Source: Pseudomonadota bacterium
Lineage (GTDB): Bacteria; Bdellovibrionota; Bacteriovoracia; Bacteriovoracales; Bacteriovoracaceae
Reading direction: 5' to 3'
Assembly: GCA_027488375.1 (NCBI GenBank)
Contig: JAIYBW010000001.1
Location: 62,001-126,000 of the forward strand
DNA: 64,000 nt
Made by a program: the position numbers and the translations under genes. Positions 34,700-43,443 of this stretch are shown here, in pieces. The notes beneath the pieces were generated by a model. The model worked only from the letters and a program-made list of their open reading frames with translations. It did not search any database and had not been told where the DNA came from. Every line of letters starts with the position of its first letter. The stretch's first letter is position 1.

Positions 34700-35685
34700 G
34701 TTCTCTCCAGAATCTTTTTAAGTTGATTTTGAGCTTCGGTGAATTCATTTTTAAAACGGTGAACAATTTGAATAAGAGGCTCAACTTGGTGAGTGAATTC
34801 CACTGATGTCCCAGCACACCATACCGACTGATAAGTGGCACCAAAAGCTGCTTTCTCGAGGGCTTTCATTCCCTTGTAGTAGGTAAGCATTTTGGCATAT
34901 TTTTTAATTTGTTTATTTTTATTTAAAAGACTCTCAATAATATTTTGATCAGTTCCAATTTTTTTTACGTAGGGAGAGTTGATCACTGTGCAACGGGATC
35001 CGGAAAGTTTCGTCGTCACAACAATATCCTCTGCCCCGTAATCAACACAGGCTTTTTTATAATCTTCTCCCACTCCACATTCTTTACTGGCAATAAAAGG
35101 TGTTCCAATGGAAAGACCATCGGCCCCAAGTGCAAGCATAGATAAAATTCCTGAACCAGTTCCTACTCCTCCAGCGGAAATCACTGGAATTTTACAATTA
35201 CTTTTTAGAGAGGGAATCAGCACACTCGCCGGAATATTACCAAGGTGCCCACCGGCCCCCGAATTGACTGCAATAATGGCGTCTGCACCTAAGTCTTCCA
35301 CTTTTTTTGCGTATTTCTCATCAGTCACATCGCAAAACACTTTTACTCCATGTGACTTCGCTTCTTTAATCACTTCCTCAGGGGAGCCGAGGGAGGTAAT
35401 AAAAAAATCAACACCTTGATCAAGACATTTATGGAGTTGCTTTTTGGCCTGGAGATTAGATTTATTCACAATCAGATTCACACCAATCGCGTTTTTATTT
35501 TTATCCTTGATCTCTCTTAAGCCTTTATCAAGATCCTCGATGGTTCTAAAATTCAAGGCCGGAATGCAACCTGCAATTCCCGCCTCACCAGCAGCAACCA
35601 TCATCTCCACATTGGTGACAAGAAACATGGGGGCCATAATAATAGGAAGTTCAGTCCCTAAGAGTTCAGTAAGTGCTGTTTTCAT
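34696..35685 (-). CDS. NAD(P)H-dependent flavin oxidoreductase, nitronate monooxygenase family
   Basis: This 329-residue FMN-binding TIM barrel resembles nitronate monooxygenase and enoyl-ACP reductase FabK. Motifs are PIIMAPMFLVTN at the N-terminus, VNSGAGGHLG with the His of this family, and the phosphate-binding PVISAGGVGTG followed by ALGADGLSIGTPF. The substrate is not determined; the partner hotdog protein points to acyl-CoA or fatty-acid chemistry rather than simple nitronate detoxification. AAGGA stands about ten bases before the ATG. Confidence 0.88.
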   Translation of the reverse strand: MKTALTELLGTELPIIMAPMFLVTNVEMMVAAGEAGIAGCIPALNFRTIEDLDKGLREIKDKNKNAIGVNLIVNKSNLQAKKQLHKCLDQGVDFFITSLGSPEEVIKEAKSHGVKVFCDVTDEKYAKKVEDLGADAIIAVNSGAGGHLGNIPASVLIPSLKSNCKIPVISAGGVGTGSGILSMLALGADGLSIGTPFIASKECGVGEDYKKACVDYGAEDIVVTTKLSGSRCTVINSPYVKKIGTDQNIIESLLNKNKQIKKYAKMLTYYKGMKALEKAAFGATYQSVWCAGTSVEFTHQVEPLIQIVHRFKNEFTEAQNQLKKILERT

Positions 35686-35804
35686 AACCAGAGTCCTTTA
35701 GATGTGCGTCATTGTAAGGCAAAGTCATAGAACTTTTCCTTCCCAAAGCGAAAAGGTTTATGGGTTAATTGTACCAGTCATTTTTCATAGCAAGGACGGA
35801 AAAA

Positions 35805-36989
35805 ATGAAAAAAATCATGGGATTAATTGCCCTCACACTTTCTGCCTCGGTACTCGCTGCGCCAAAAGCTCAATGGGTCACTGTGGATAACAATGTTTTG
35901 GCAAAAATCCGCCCAAAGCTGAACAAATCAGTTCAAACTCTTTACTCAGCTCAAGGGGCATCAGTTGTAAAACTTTCGCAGGATGAAATCGAAGGTCTTT
36001 CTCACGTTATTCATAATGAGCTTCACCGTTGCGGTGGATTCATCGCTCATGAATCTTTTGAAGAAGCCCAAAATGCACTCTCTTTTCAAGGAGATATGTA
36101 TTTTGCTAAGAGTGCCATTTTTACTGATTACACAATTGATCAGTCAAATATTGTGGCTCCTTTAGTGGCCCAAGTTGAAGAACCATCAATCCGTTCAATG
36201 ATTGAAAAGCTATCTAATTTTAACACTCGTTTCTATAAGTCTGAGACAGGTATCAAGTCTTCCGAATTTATTCGCGATACTTGGTCAGAGCTTTCAAAAC
36301 ATCGCTCAGATGTGAAAGTTGAACTTTATAAGCACTCTAGCTGGCCACAAGCTTCAATCATCATGACAATTCAAGGTTCTGAGAAGTCAGATGAAATCGT
36401 TATCGTTGGCGGTCACGCTGATTCTATTTCTGGTATGTTCGGTGGTAATTCCCGTGCTCCAGGAGCTGATGATAATGCTTCAGGAATTGCGACAATTACT
36501 GAAGTGATTAGAGTCCTTATGCAAAATGATTTTAAGCCAAAGCGCACGATTCAGTTTATGGGATATGCTGCTGAAGAAGTTGGTCTTCTTGGTTCAAAAG
36601 ATATTGCTGGAAACTATAAAAATAAGTCAAAAAAAGTTATTGGTGTGATGCAATTAGATATGACACTTAATAAAGGGACTGCTGACAAAGATATCGTAAT
36701 GATGGCCGACTATACTAATGGCGCACAAAATGAATTTCTTGGTAAGCTTATTGATGAATATGTAAAAGTTCCTTGGGGTTATTCAAGATGTGGATACGGT
36801 TGTTCGGACCATGCTTCTTGGACAGCTGCAGGATATCCAGCTTCAATTCCTTTTGAATCAACAATGGAAGACATCAACCGCAAAATCCATACGCCACAAG
36901 ATACATTGCAATCGGCCGGTGGAGATGCTAAACATGCTGCTAAATTTGCGAAACTTGCAACTGCATTTGTAGTGGAGCTCGCTAACTAA
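35805..36989 (+). CDS. secreted M28-family zinc aminopeptidase
   Basis: This 394-residue exported peptidase has a signal peptide (MKKIMGLIALTLSASVLAAP) and the M28 two-zinc site: GGHADSIS (His), GADDNASG (bridging Asp), YAAEEVGLLGS (catalytic Glu and Glu ligand), MQLDMT (Asp) and RKIHTPQD (His). Such leucine-aminopeptidase-like enzymes release N-terminal residues from peptides. The open frame begins at 35769, but the ATG at 35805 with GGACGG before it starts the signal peptide. Only 15 bases separate it from the Suv3-type helicase gene. Confidence 0.93.
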   Translation: MKKIMGLIALTLSASVLAAPKAQWVTVDNNVLAKIRPKLNKSVQTLYSAQGASVVKLSQDEIEGLSHVIHNELHRCGGFIAHESFEEAQNALSFQGDMYFAKSAIFTDYTIDQSNIVAPLVAQVEEPSIRSMIEKLSNFNTRFYKSETGIKSSEFIRDTWSELSKHRSDVKVELYKHSSWPQASIIMTIQGSEKSDEIVIVGGHADSISGMFGGNSRAPGADDNASGIATITEVIRVLMQNDFKPKRTIQFMGYAAEEVGLLGSKDIAGNYKNKSKKVIGVMQLDMTLNKGTADKDIVMMADYTNGAQNEFLGKLIDEYVKVPWGYSRCGYGCSDHASWTAAGYPASIPFESTMEDINRKIHTPQDTLQSAGGDAKHAAKFAKLATAFVVELAN

Positions 36990-37004
36990 GGAAGTTGGTA
37001 ACAG

Positions 37005-39713
37005 TTGAGTAGTGAAATTCAGTCCCTTTATCAGGACATCCGTTCTAATCTTGAAATCTCTCGAAAAGCCCTTTTAACGACTCGTATCCTGGAAGATGAT
37101 GAATCTTCTGGGGTACGTTCATTAGAGCAGGCTACAATTGTCTTAGAAACTTTAGAATTTTTGGCGATCGAGTCCAAAGATCTCCTTGAAAAATTTCCTT
37201 CACTTGAGTCCTTATTTGAAAAAAACTTTGGCAAATTAAGAGAACTCTTCGATCGTGAATCGATCATTGAAACTGGATTGCTTGAAGATTTTATTTTTCC
37301 AGTAACCTCAGCTTACTCCATGCTCGTGGATGGAAAGTTTAACTCAGACCTTGTGAGTTCTTATAAAGTCATTTTTAAGGCATGGATTGAGGAGAGAATT
37401 TTAAAACATTCTTCAACTCAGGATCTTTTAAAATTAAATTTTGAATTAAAGATTAATGATAAAGACCTCACATGCCAGTGCGTTCAGTGTTTAGGTGATT
37501 ACAGAACGCAGGTGAGAGAAGCTGTATTTGCCCTTCAGACTGGTCTTATCGATAAAGCTGAAGAAAGACTCCATGAATGGGTTTTAACAAAAAAAATTAC
37601 TGATATTTCTGGTGCCGTTTTTAATCTCAAAAAAGATCTTGAGAAGAACTTTCATCAGATGAGAAATAAGCTTAAGCGCTCGTCGGTCAATAAACTTGAA
37701 AATGAGGTTAAGGCCCATTTTCGATCAAAGTTCAGTATTAAATCTGATCTTGGAAAAGTTTATAAAGAAAAATTAAATGTTTTCTTTAATACCATGCTAG
37801 TTGAGCAGGGATTAAAGCCAGAACTCGTCTCCCCAGAGGAGTATGAAAGATTTTACCTCCAGCTTGAAACCAATATTTGGAAAGGTGAGCTCTTTCTAAA
37901 AAAAGAATTTGAAAGATTTATTCAGGCCGTACTCGCACTCAAAAGAAAAGATGTTTCCTCTACCATTTTAAGAGATTATTTAGGACAGTTTTGGCTTCAT
38001 GCTGAAGCTCGAAGAATGAATCGTAAAATTGTTTACCATATGGGGCCCACAAACTCTGGTAAGACCTATCATGCGATTGAAGCTCTCTGTAAAGCGGCTA
38101 AAGGATGTTATCTCGCTCCTCTAAGATTATTGGCCTCAGAGCTTTTCGATACCATGAACCAAAAAGGTGTGCGAACAACACTCCTAACTGGTGAAGAAGT
38201 TATCGAAATCCCAGATACAACTCACTACGCTTCAACTATTGAAATGGCCAAGCTTCAAGAGAAGTTTGATTGTTGTGTTATTGATGAAATTCAGATGTTA
38301 ACAGATCCTCAACGTGGTTGGGCCTGGACTCGTGCTCTCGTTAATATCCAGGCCAGTGAAATCCATCTTTGTGGTGACCATTCTGTTCTGGAACTCGTTA
38401 AGCAGGTTCTCGCGCTCTGTGGTGATACTCTTGAAGTGAGAGAGTACACTCGTATGACTGAACTTAAAGTCATGGATCATCAAATTCCTCTTTCTCAACT
38501 TCAGAAAAATGATGCTCTCATTGTATTTTCTCGTCGGAATGCTCTCAAATATAAAGCAGACTTAGAAGAATTAGATTTTAAAGTCTCTATTGTTTATGGT
38601 CGACTTTCTCCCGAAGTGAGACGTGAGCAGGCCAGAAAGTTTGATGAAGGTGAAACAGATATCATGGTTTCAACCGATGCCATTGCTATGGGAATGAATT
38701 TACCAGTCAAGAGAATTGTTTTCTCAGCACTCTCTAAATTTGTCGATGATAAAGAACTCCCACTGACTTATAGTGAGATTAAGCAAATTGCTGGGCGTGC
38801 AGGTCGCTTTAATCGATTCCCAGTCGGTCATGTTACAACCTTAAACAGAGTTGAAGATGGTCTGAGGACTCTCAAAAATGCACTTGCTCACCATCTTAAT
38901 CAAAGTGATAAGGCCATGGTTGGGCCAGATCTAGATATCTTTAAGAGTGTAAACCATGCTCTTGAAGCCAATTCTCTTCCAATACTCTCTCTCTCTGAAT
39001 TTCTTCGTCTCTTCAATACCATGACCTTTCAGAAACCATTTTATTGTGTGGATATGAAAGAGATGATTGAACTCGCAGAAATGGTTGAAGCTGCTGATGA
39101 AGAAAGAACTTTGAGTTATGCTGAAATCTTTGGATTTGCTTGTGCTCCAGTTAATTTAGGTCTGATGGAGCATGTTCAGTACTATCTATGGATTCTCAAT
39201 CATTATGTTACGAATCAACTTATTATCAATGAACCGATAGATGATAGGTCAGATAATATTGATTACCTTGAAACTTCAATTAAATGCGTGGAACTTTATC
39301 AGTGGTTGTCTCGTCATTTTAATAATAAGAATTTTGATTTTGATGAGAAAGTTTTACTTGAGAATAAATCTAAAGCTATTGAACGCTTGAATGAACTTCT
39401 ATCCGATAAAATTGGAAAAACCTGTTCAAGCTGTGGATGCAAAATGGCCGCAAATGCCAGATTTAATATTTGCGATGAGTGTTTTTCATCAAGAAAATTC
39501 TCTCGAAGACCTCGCCCGCAAGGCGGTCAAAATCGATCTGATGATAAGGGAAGACGTAACGATCGTGAAGGTGATCGCAATCGTGATCGAGACTCCCGTA
39601 ATAAACCTAAAAGTCATGGAGGATGTCCTTCCTCTTCCTCATCCTCATCAGGTTTTAAAAAGCCCTCTGGTCAGAAGAAAAATGCAGCAGCGGCTTTCAA
39701 AAAACATAGATAA
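37005..39713 (+). CDS. Suv3-type ATP-dependent RNA helicase
   Basis: This 902-residue protein has a helicase core closely resembling mitochondrial SUV3: Walker A GPTNSGKT (about 347-354), APLRLLASE, DEIQML (427-432), STDAIAMGMNLPVKRIVF and QIAGRAGRF (about 594-602). SUV3 unwinds RNA for degradation. An unassigned 340-residue N-terminal region precedes the core. At the C-terminus are a zinc ribbon with CSSC (807-810) and CDEC (823-826), then a 70-residue basic Arg/Asp/Gly- and Ser-rich tail that probably binds RNA. The start is TTG with AAGGAAG ten bases upstream. Confidence 0.87.
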   Translation: MSSEIQSLYQDIRSNLEISRKALLTTRILEDDESSGVRSLEQATIVLETLEFLAIESKDLLEKFPSLESLFEKNFGKLRELFDRESIIETGLLEDFIFPVTSAYSMLVDGKFNSDLVSSYKVIFKAWIEERILKHSSTQDLLKLNFELKINDKDLTCQCVQCLGDYRTQVREAVFALQTGLIDKAEERLHEWVLTKKITDISGAVFNLKKDLEKNFHQMRNKLKRSSVNKLENEVKAHFRSKFSIKSDLGKVYKEKLNVFFNTMLVEQGLKPELVSPEEYERFYLQLETNIWKGELFLKKEFERFIQAVLALKRKDVSSTILRDYLGQFWLHAEARRMNRKIVYHMGPTNSGKTYHAIEALCKAAKGCYLAPLRLLASELFDTMNQKGVRTTLLTGEEVIEIPDTTHYASTIEMAKLQEKFDCCVIDEIQMLTDPQRGWAWTRALVNIQASEIHLCGDHSVLELVKQVLALCGDTLEVREYTRMTELKVMDHQIPLSQLQKNDALIVFSRRNALKYKADLEELDFKVSIVYGRLSPEVRREQARKFDEGETDIMVSTDAIAMGMNLPVKRIVFSALSKFVDDKELPLTYSEIKQIAGRAGRFNRFPVGHVTTLNRVEDGLRTLKNALAHHLNQSDKAMVGPDLDIFKSVNHALEANSLPILSLSEFLRLFNTMTFQKPFYCVDMKEMIELAEMVEAADEERTLSYAEIFGFACAPVNLGLMEHVQYYLWILNHYVTNQLIINEPIDDRSDNIDYLETSIKCVELYQWLSRHFNNKNFDFDEKVLLENKSKAIERLNELLSDKIGKTCSSCGCKMAANARFNICDECFSSRKFSRRPRPQGGQNRSDDKGRRNDREGDRNRDRDSRNKPKSHGGCPSSSSSSSGFKKPSGQKKNAAAAFKKHR

Positions 39714-39715
39714 CC

Positions 39716-40528
39716 ATGAGCTCATATAAAGAGTATGCAGAACAAATACTTTTGGGTGGAGAGTTTGAAAATAAACTCTTCGATACCCCATTTAATTGGT
39801 CTGAGTGGGAACCCTTTGAATTACCTAAATCTCCCAATCGATCCCAGCGACTTAAATTCTCTGATCTTCAACTTAAATTCCCAAAAGTTTCACGTCTCAA
39901 TGAAACAGATAAAAAGGCACTTGCGCTTCATAGTTTTGCCAATCATGAGCTTCTTGCTATTGAAATGATGGCCGCTGCACTTCTTATTTACCCTCATCAG
40001 TCAGATGATGATTTAAGATTTAAAAAAGGAATTTTAAGTGCCTTAAAGGATGAGCAAAAGCACTTGAGTCTCTATGTGAAGCGGATTCAGCAACTTGGTT
40101 ATGACTTAGGGGATTTTCCCTTAAATGATTTTTTCTGGCGTCAAATGGAGAAATTAAAAACTCCTGAACAATATGTTTCTGTTATGGCCCTAACTTTCGA
40201 AGCGGCAAATTTAGATTTTGCTCAACACTATGCCGAACTCTTTCATTCTTTTGGTGATCACGAGACGGCTTCAATCCTTGAGACTGTTCTTGAGGATGAA
40301 ATATCTCATGTTGCTTTTGGTGCTCATTGGTTAAAGAAATGGAGAAAAGATAAAAATTTATGGGACTATTATCTTTCTGTCTTGCCTTGGCCACTGACTC
40401 CGGCGCGAAGTAAAGGTATTCACTATAAGTCTCACCTTCATCTCAAAGCAGTGAGTGATCCTGATTTTGTCGAAAAACTCTCATCCTATGACGATAACTT
40501 TCAGATCACTAAGAGAAACTCATTGTAA
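39716..40528 (+). CDS. DUF455 ferritin-like protein
   Basis: This 270-residue protein belongs to the DUF455 (COG2833) group of ferritin-like four-helix proteins. The likely di-metal ligands sit in FANHELLAIEMM, KDEQKHLSLYVKR, TFEAANLDFA and EDEISHVAFGAHW. Members are proposed oxidases or hydroxylases related to MiaE, but the substrate is unknown. It begins two bases after the helicase stop, and its own stop overlaps the next gene's start (TAATG), so it is translationally coupled to the ATP-grasp-like protein. Confidence 0.82.
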   Translation: MSSYKEYAEQILLGGEFENKLFDTPFNWSEWEPFELPKSPNRSQRLKFSDLQLKFPKVSRLNETDKKALALHSFANHELLAIEMMAAALLIYPHQSDDDLRFKKGILSALKDEQKHLSLYVKRIQQLGYDLGDFPLNDFFWRQMEKLKTPEQYVSVMALTFEAANLDFAQHYAELFHSFGDHETASILETVLEDEISHVAFGAHWLKKWRKDKNLWDYYLSVLPWPLTPARSKGIHYKSHLHLKAVSDPDFVEKLSSYDDNFQITKRNSL

Positions 40529-41625
40529 TGAAAAGTCTCAAATTGAATGCTGATTACGAGATGCAACTTTTTTCAGGGAAAAAAGGAACTCCACTCATTA
40601 ATCAATCCTTGGAGTTTTTGCTTTTCTTTTTAGAAAAATCCCCTGTCTATAGTTTAAAAAAATATTCGGCTGAATATCTCGATTACGTGGAAGAAATCAC
40701 AGGTCATCGGCCAGAGCTGACGACGGTAGATGAGACCATAAATTATTGGGGAGCACTTAAAAATCTTGAGATCGAAAGATGGTGGAATTCAAAACTGACA
40801 TCGACTCAATTGATCATTGATCAAAATTGGTGTCCTGATACGAGAATAATTCGATCAAGTTCAGATTTCTTAAATCTAGACGACCAGAAACAATATCTTC
40901 TTAAAGACCCTTATGGGATGTCCGGGCAAAAGTTTTCTGTTATTGGGCCCCAATTAAGTTCATCAGAGAAAATATTGATCTTAGAGACTTTTTTGAAGCG
41001 GGGGGAATTTATCATTGAACCACTCCTCAATCGGACTTTTGATTTTTCTCATTATGTTTATCCAAATGGTGAAACGATCTATTATCAAAATTTTATCGAT
41101 AAAAAGTTTCAATATGGTGGGACCTATTTCCATGACTGGAGTAAAGCCCAAGTTGAAGAATTGGCCTTCTATCCACTTATTTCAAGAGAAGAGTGGGATC
41201 AAAATATAAAAAGATGGGATCAAATCCATACTTATTATCATCAATATCCAAATGAATTAGGTTACTCAGTAGATTCCTTTGCTTATGAGGAAAATGGCAA
41301 AATAAAAATTAGGCCAATGGCGGAAGTTAATTATCGTCGAACGATGGGGCGAATTTCTTTTGAGCTTGCTGAGAAGTTTGCTCAAAAGGGAAATCAATCT
41401 TTAACAGTCCTGGTGAAGAATCACAATTCGCCTAAACCTTTTTGGAAGATCTTAAAAGAAGCAAATAAGGATTGGGGCAAAGATGTTAAAGTATTTGCTC
41501 TCTCACCGGGAGATACGAGATTTGATTTTATTTTTATCTCTCTATCTAATGATATTGATTATAAAATAATCATCAAGGAGTTGAAAAAATTAATGCCTGA
41601 TGGCGAGCTTTCGGTAGAGCTCTAA
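40528..41625 (+). CDS. ATP-grasp-like protein
   Basis: This 365-residue protein appears to have an ATP-grasp fold. YLLKDPYGMSGQKFSVI fits the lysine plus flexible Gly-Ser loop over ATP, FIIEPLL the strand with the adenine-binding residues, and MAEVNYRRTMGR the metal-binding E-x-N-x-R element. ATP-grasp enzymes ligate a carboxylate to an amine or thiol. The substrate is unknown. It is translationally coupled to the DUF455 gene, and its last 36 bases overlap the convergent class II aldolase-like gene. Confidence 0.65.
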   Translation: MKSLKLNADYEMQLFSGKKGTPLINQSLEFLLFFLEKSPVYSLKKYSAEYLDYVEEITGHRPELTTVDETINYWGALKNLEIERWWNSKLTSTQLIIDQNWCPDTRIIRSSSDFLNLDDQKQYLLKDPYGMSGQKFSVIGPQLSSSEKILILETFLKRGEFIIEPLLNRTFDFSHYVYPNGETIYYQNFIDKKFQYGGTYFHDWSKAQVEELAFYPLISREEWDQNIKRWDQIHTYYHQYPNELGYSVDSFAYEENGKIKIRPMAEVNYRRTMGRISFELAEKFAQKGNQSLTVLVKNHNSPKPFWKILKEANKDWGKDVKVFALSPGDTRFDFIFISLSNDIDYKIIIKELKKLMPDGELSVEL

Positions 41626-42207
41626 AAGATTTTTTCCTGTTTCTTCGGCGGTAGCTCCATACGATATAATGACCTCAGGATGATCCTCAAAAATTAACAG
41701 CCCACTATCTTTTCCTGCGATAAGTTCGTTTGTGGCTTTGGCCATTTGAAGAGTTCCAAATAAAGTATTCTGGGCCAAGGAGAGATTTTCTTGTTCAGCA
41801 AGAATTGATCTTAGATATCGATGCCTCACTTGAAAGATAAAATTCACGTGAGGATTCAAATCATAAATACAATAGTGCCCAAGAGCTTCTTTATCTGGAG
41901 GAAGTGGGCCCTCCGCCGTTATAAAACCTTTCTTTAAGTCACACCCAATTACTCTGGTATAATGATGAGCTTGAAGATGGGCAAGGTGACCTGTTTGATT
42001 TCCAGTAATAATGAAATTTTTCTTTAAGAGTCTTGAAGAAAGATTTCCATAACCAATTTTTTCAGTCTGGCATTCTCCAAGAAGTCCAAGACGAAAGAAT
42101 AGGGCGCGCCATTTCTCTAGGGCAATAACAAGATTTTGCTCTGGGGCCGGTGCCCGCTTAAGGGTTAGTCTGCATTTTGAGACATTTTCAAGATAACTAT
42201 GATTCAC
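41590..42207 (-). CDS. class II aldolase/adducin-like protein
   Basis: This 205-residue protein resembles the class II aldolase/adducin family: IGYGNLSSRL near the N-terminus, ITGNQTGHL, EALGHYCIY with the Glu/His region, and VRHRYL at the position of the zinc H-x-H motif. There only one His is clearly kept, so catalysis may be altered. Family members cleave sugar phosphates such as fuculose-1-phosphate. The start is GTG with GAGGA upstream. It is convergent with the ATP-grasp-like gene, overlapping by 36 bases. Confidence 0.7.
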   Translation of the reverse strand: MNHSYLENVSKCRLTLKRAPAPEQNLVIALEKWRALFFRLGLLGECQTEKIGYGNLSSRLLKKNFIITGNQTGHLAHLQAHHYTRVIGCDLKKGFITAEGPLPPDKEALGHYCIYDLNPHVNFIFQVRHRYLRSILAEQENLSLAQNTLFGTLQMAKATNELIAGKDSGLLIFEDHPEVIISYGATAEETGKNLLELYRKLAIRH

Positions 42208-42238
42208 GTTAAGTCCTCGATCTCTTTTGGAGATTTTA

Positions 42239-42266
42239 TTGCAAACTTTACGGGGTCCCTTATAAT
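42239..42266 (+). promoter_or_regulatory. promoter TTGCAA-N16-TATAAT
   Basis: TTGCAA (42239-42244) and a perfect TATAAT (42261-42266) are 16 bases apart upstream of the EEPKA-repeat gene, predicting a leader of about 50 bases before the candidate start at 42322. Confidence 0.55.
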
Positions 42267-42310
42267 GAGAATACTAGATAAGAGATTGTTTATTCAAGAA
42301 ACAATTTCAT

Positions 42311-42316
42311 GAGGGG
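42311..42316 (+). promoter_or_regulatory. ribosome binding site GAGGGG in front of an ATC codon
   Basis: GAGGGG ends five bases before ATC at 42322, which is in frame with the repeat protein. No ATG, GTG or TTG occurs in that frame between the upstream stop (42310) and ATG 42379, and that ATG has no ribosome binding site. The site therefore argues for a non-standard start. Confidence 0.5.
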
Positions 42317-42321
42317 TATTT

Positions 42322-43443
42322 ATCTTTGATAAGCTGATAACTGATATCAAGTCCAAGCTTCCACTTAAGAAAAAGAAAATGGAAGAAGAGATTGATGATT
42401 CAGAAAATTTATCTGAAGTTGACAGCGATGGCACTGAGGCGTCGGTTATTGGAGATAAAACGAGCTCCACTGATATAAGTGACATTGAATCTGAAGCTGA
42501 AGAAGACACAGGGGCTGCCTCTAAGCCTGTAACTCTAATTGATAAGCTTAAATCAAAAATTATTGCTTTAAAAAAATCACCTACTGCTGCCGATGATACC
42601 GAGACTGGTGAGAAAACTGGAGTTGTTAAAAAGAAAGGCATAAATCCTGTCATCCTTGTGATTCTTCTTCTTGGAGTAGGATCTCTATGGTTTTTTGAGG
42701 ATGAAGCACCTGGAGAAGCTGTTCCTGAAGCCCCGGCCTCATTTAAAAGACCTGTGCGAAAAAAGCCTGTAAAAACAGAAGAGCCGAAAGCTGAAGAACC
42801 GAAAGCTGAAGAGCCTACAGTTGAAGAACCAAAAGTTGAAGAACCGAAAGCTGAAGAGCCTACAGTTGAAGAACCAAAAGTTGAAGAGCCGAAAGCTGAA
42901 GAGCCAAAAGCAGAAGAGCCGAAAGCAGAAGAGCCGAAAGCAGAAGAGCCGAAAGTAGAAGAGCCAATGGCTGAAGAGCCTAAGGCTGAAGAGCCTAAGG
43001 CTGAAGAAACTGTGACTTCTCCAGAAACAGAAACTCCTGTCGTTGAAGAACCAAAAGTTGATGGGTCAACAGCATCTGAAGATACAATTGGTGCAGGAAC
43101 TGAAAATTCAAATGATGGAACAATTACTGATAAAATCCTTGAAGATTTAGAGCAGCAGGTTAAAAAAGAAAAGCCAAAAGAAACTGTTAAGGAATATGTC
43201 TCGCCACCAGATTATGAATACCGTGGACGTGGACTTGTTTATAATTGTGCAGGAAAACATTGGGCCTGCGTGGATGCTCCAAGTTACAAACTGTGTGAGA
43301 ATAACTTCTCATCAGTTAATTATTTAAAGAAAAAAGTAGAGTGTTACCCGGCCAATATTTATGAAACAACTAAGGGTTGTGAACAAATGCAAAATAGAAA
43401 TGTTTCATCTGGCCAAAAAACTGAATTTTGTAGCGGAAATTAA
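42322..43443 (+). CDS. membrane-anchored EEPKA-repeat protein with cysteine-rich C-terminal domain
   Basis: From ATC at 42322 the protein has 373 residues; from ATG 42379 it has 354. The order is: a cytoplasmic acidic part, one membrane helix (ILVILLLGVGSLWFF), fifteen copies of EEPKA/EEPKV/EEPTV, an acidic linker, and a C-terminal domain of about 70 residues with six cysteines. The Pro/Glu repeat recalls the stiff periplasmic spacer of TonB, so I infer a reach across the periplasm. The extra residues FDKLITDIKSKLPLKK resemble the protein's own internal segment IDKLKSKIIALKK, supporting the upstream start. No family is recognised. Confidence 0.6.
   Translation: MFDKLITDIKSKLPLKKKKMEEEIDDSENLSEVDSDGTEASVIGDKTSSTDISDIESEAEEDTGAASKPVTLIDKLKSKIIALKKSPTAADDTETGEKTGVVKKKGINPVILVILLLGVGSLWFFEDEAPGEAVPEAPASFKRPVRKKPVKTEEPKAEEPKAEEPTVEEPKVEEPKAEEPTVEEPKVEEPKAEEPKAEEPKAEEPKAEEPKVEEPMAEEPKAEEPKAEETVTSPETETPVVEEPKVDGSTASEDTIGAGTENSNDGTITDKILEDLEQQVKKEKPKETVKEYVSPPDYEYRGRGLVYNCAGKHWACVDAPSYKLCENNFSSVNYLKKKVECYPANIYETTKGCEQMQNRNVSSGQKTEFCSGN
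42778..43008 (+). repeat. 15-bp coding tandem repeat (EEPKA units)
   Basis: Fifteen 15-bp units plus a partial one (42778-43002, then GAAGAA) encode Glu-Glu-Pro-x-x with x-x mostly Lys-Ala, Lys-Val or Thr-Val. Units at 42893-42942 are nearly identical at DNA level (GAAGAGCCGAAAGCA), so copy number could change by slippage without breaking the frame, since 15 is a multiple of three. Confidence 0.9.

Noticed and set aside
39391-39729. 112-residue open frame overlapping the end of the Suv3-type gene
   Set aside because: It is in another frame over the zinc ribbon and basic tail, which have clear structure in the main frame.
42294-42653. 119-residue Ser-rich open frame opposite the start of the EEPKA-repeat gene
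   Set aside because: The Ser/Val-rich composition is the complement of the Glu/Asp/Lys codons on the other strand; no ribosome binding site or motif.
42778-43008. Direct repeats that might suggest a CRISPR array or non-coding repeat
   Set aside because: Units are 15 bp with no spacers and keep an open reading frame encoding EEPxx; they are coding tandem repeats.
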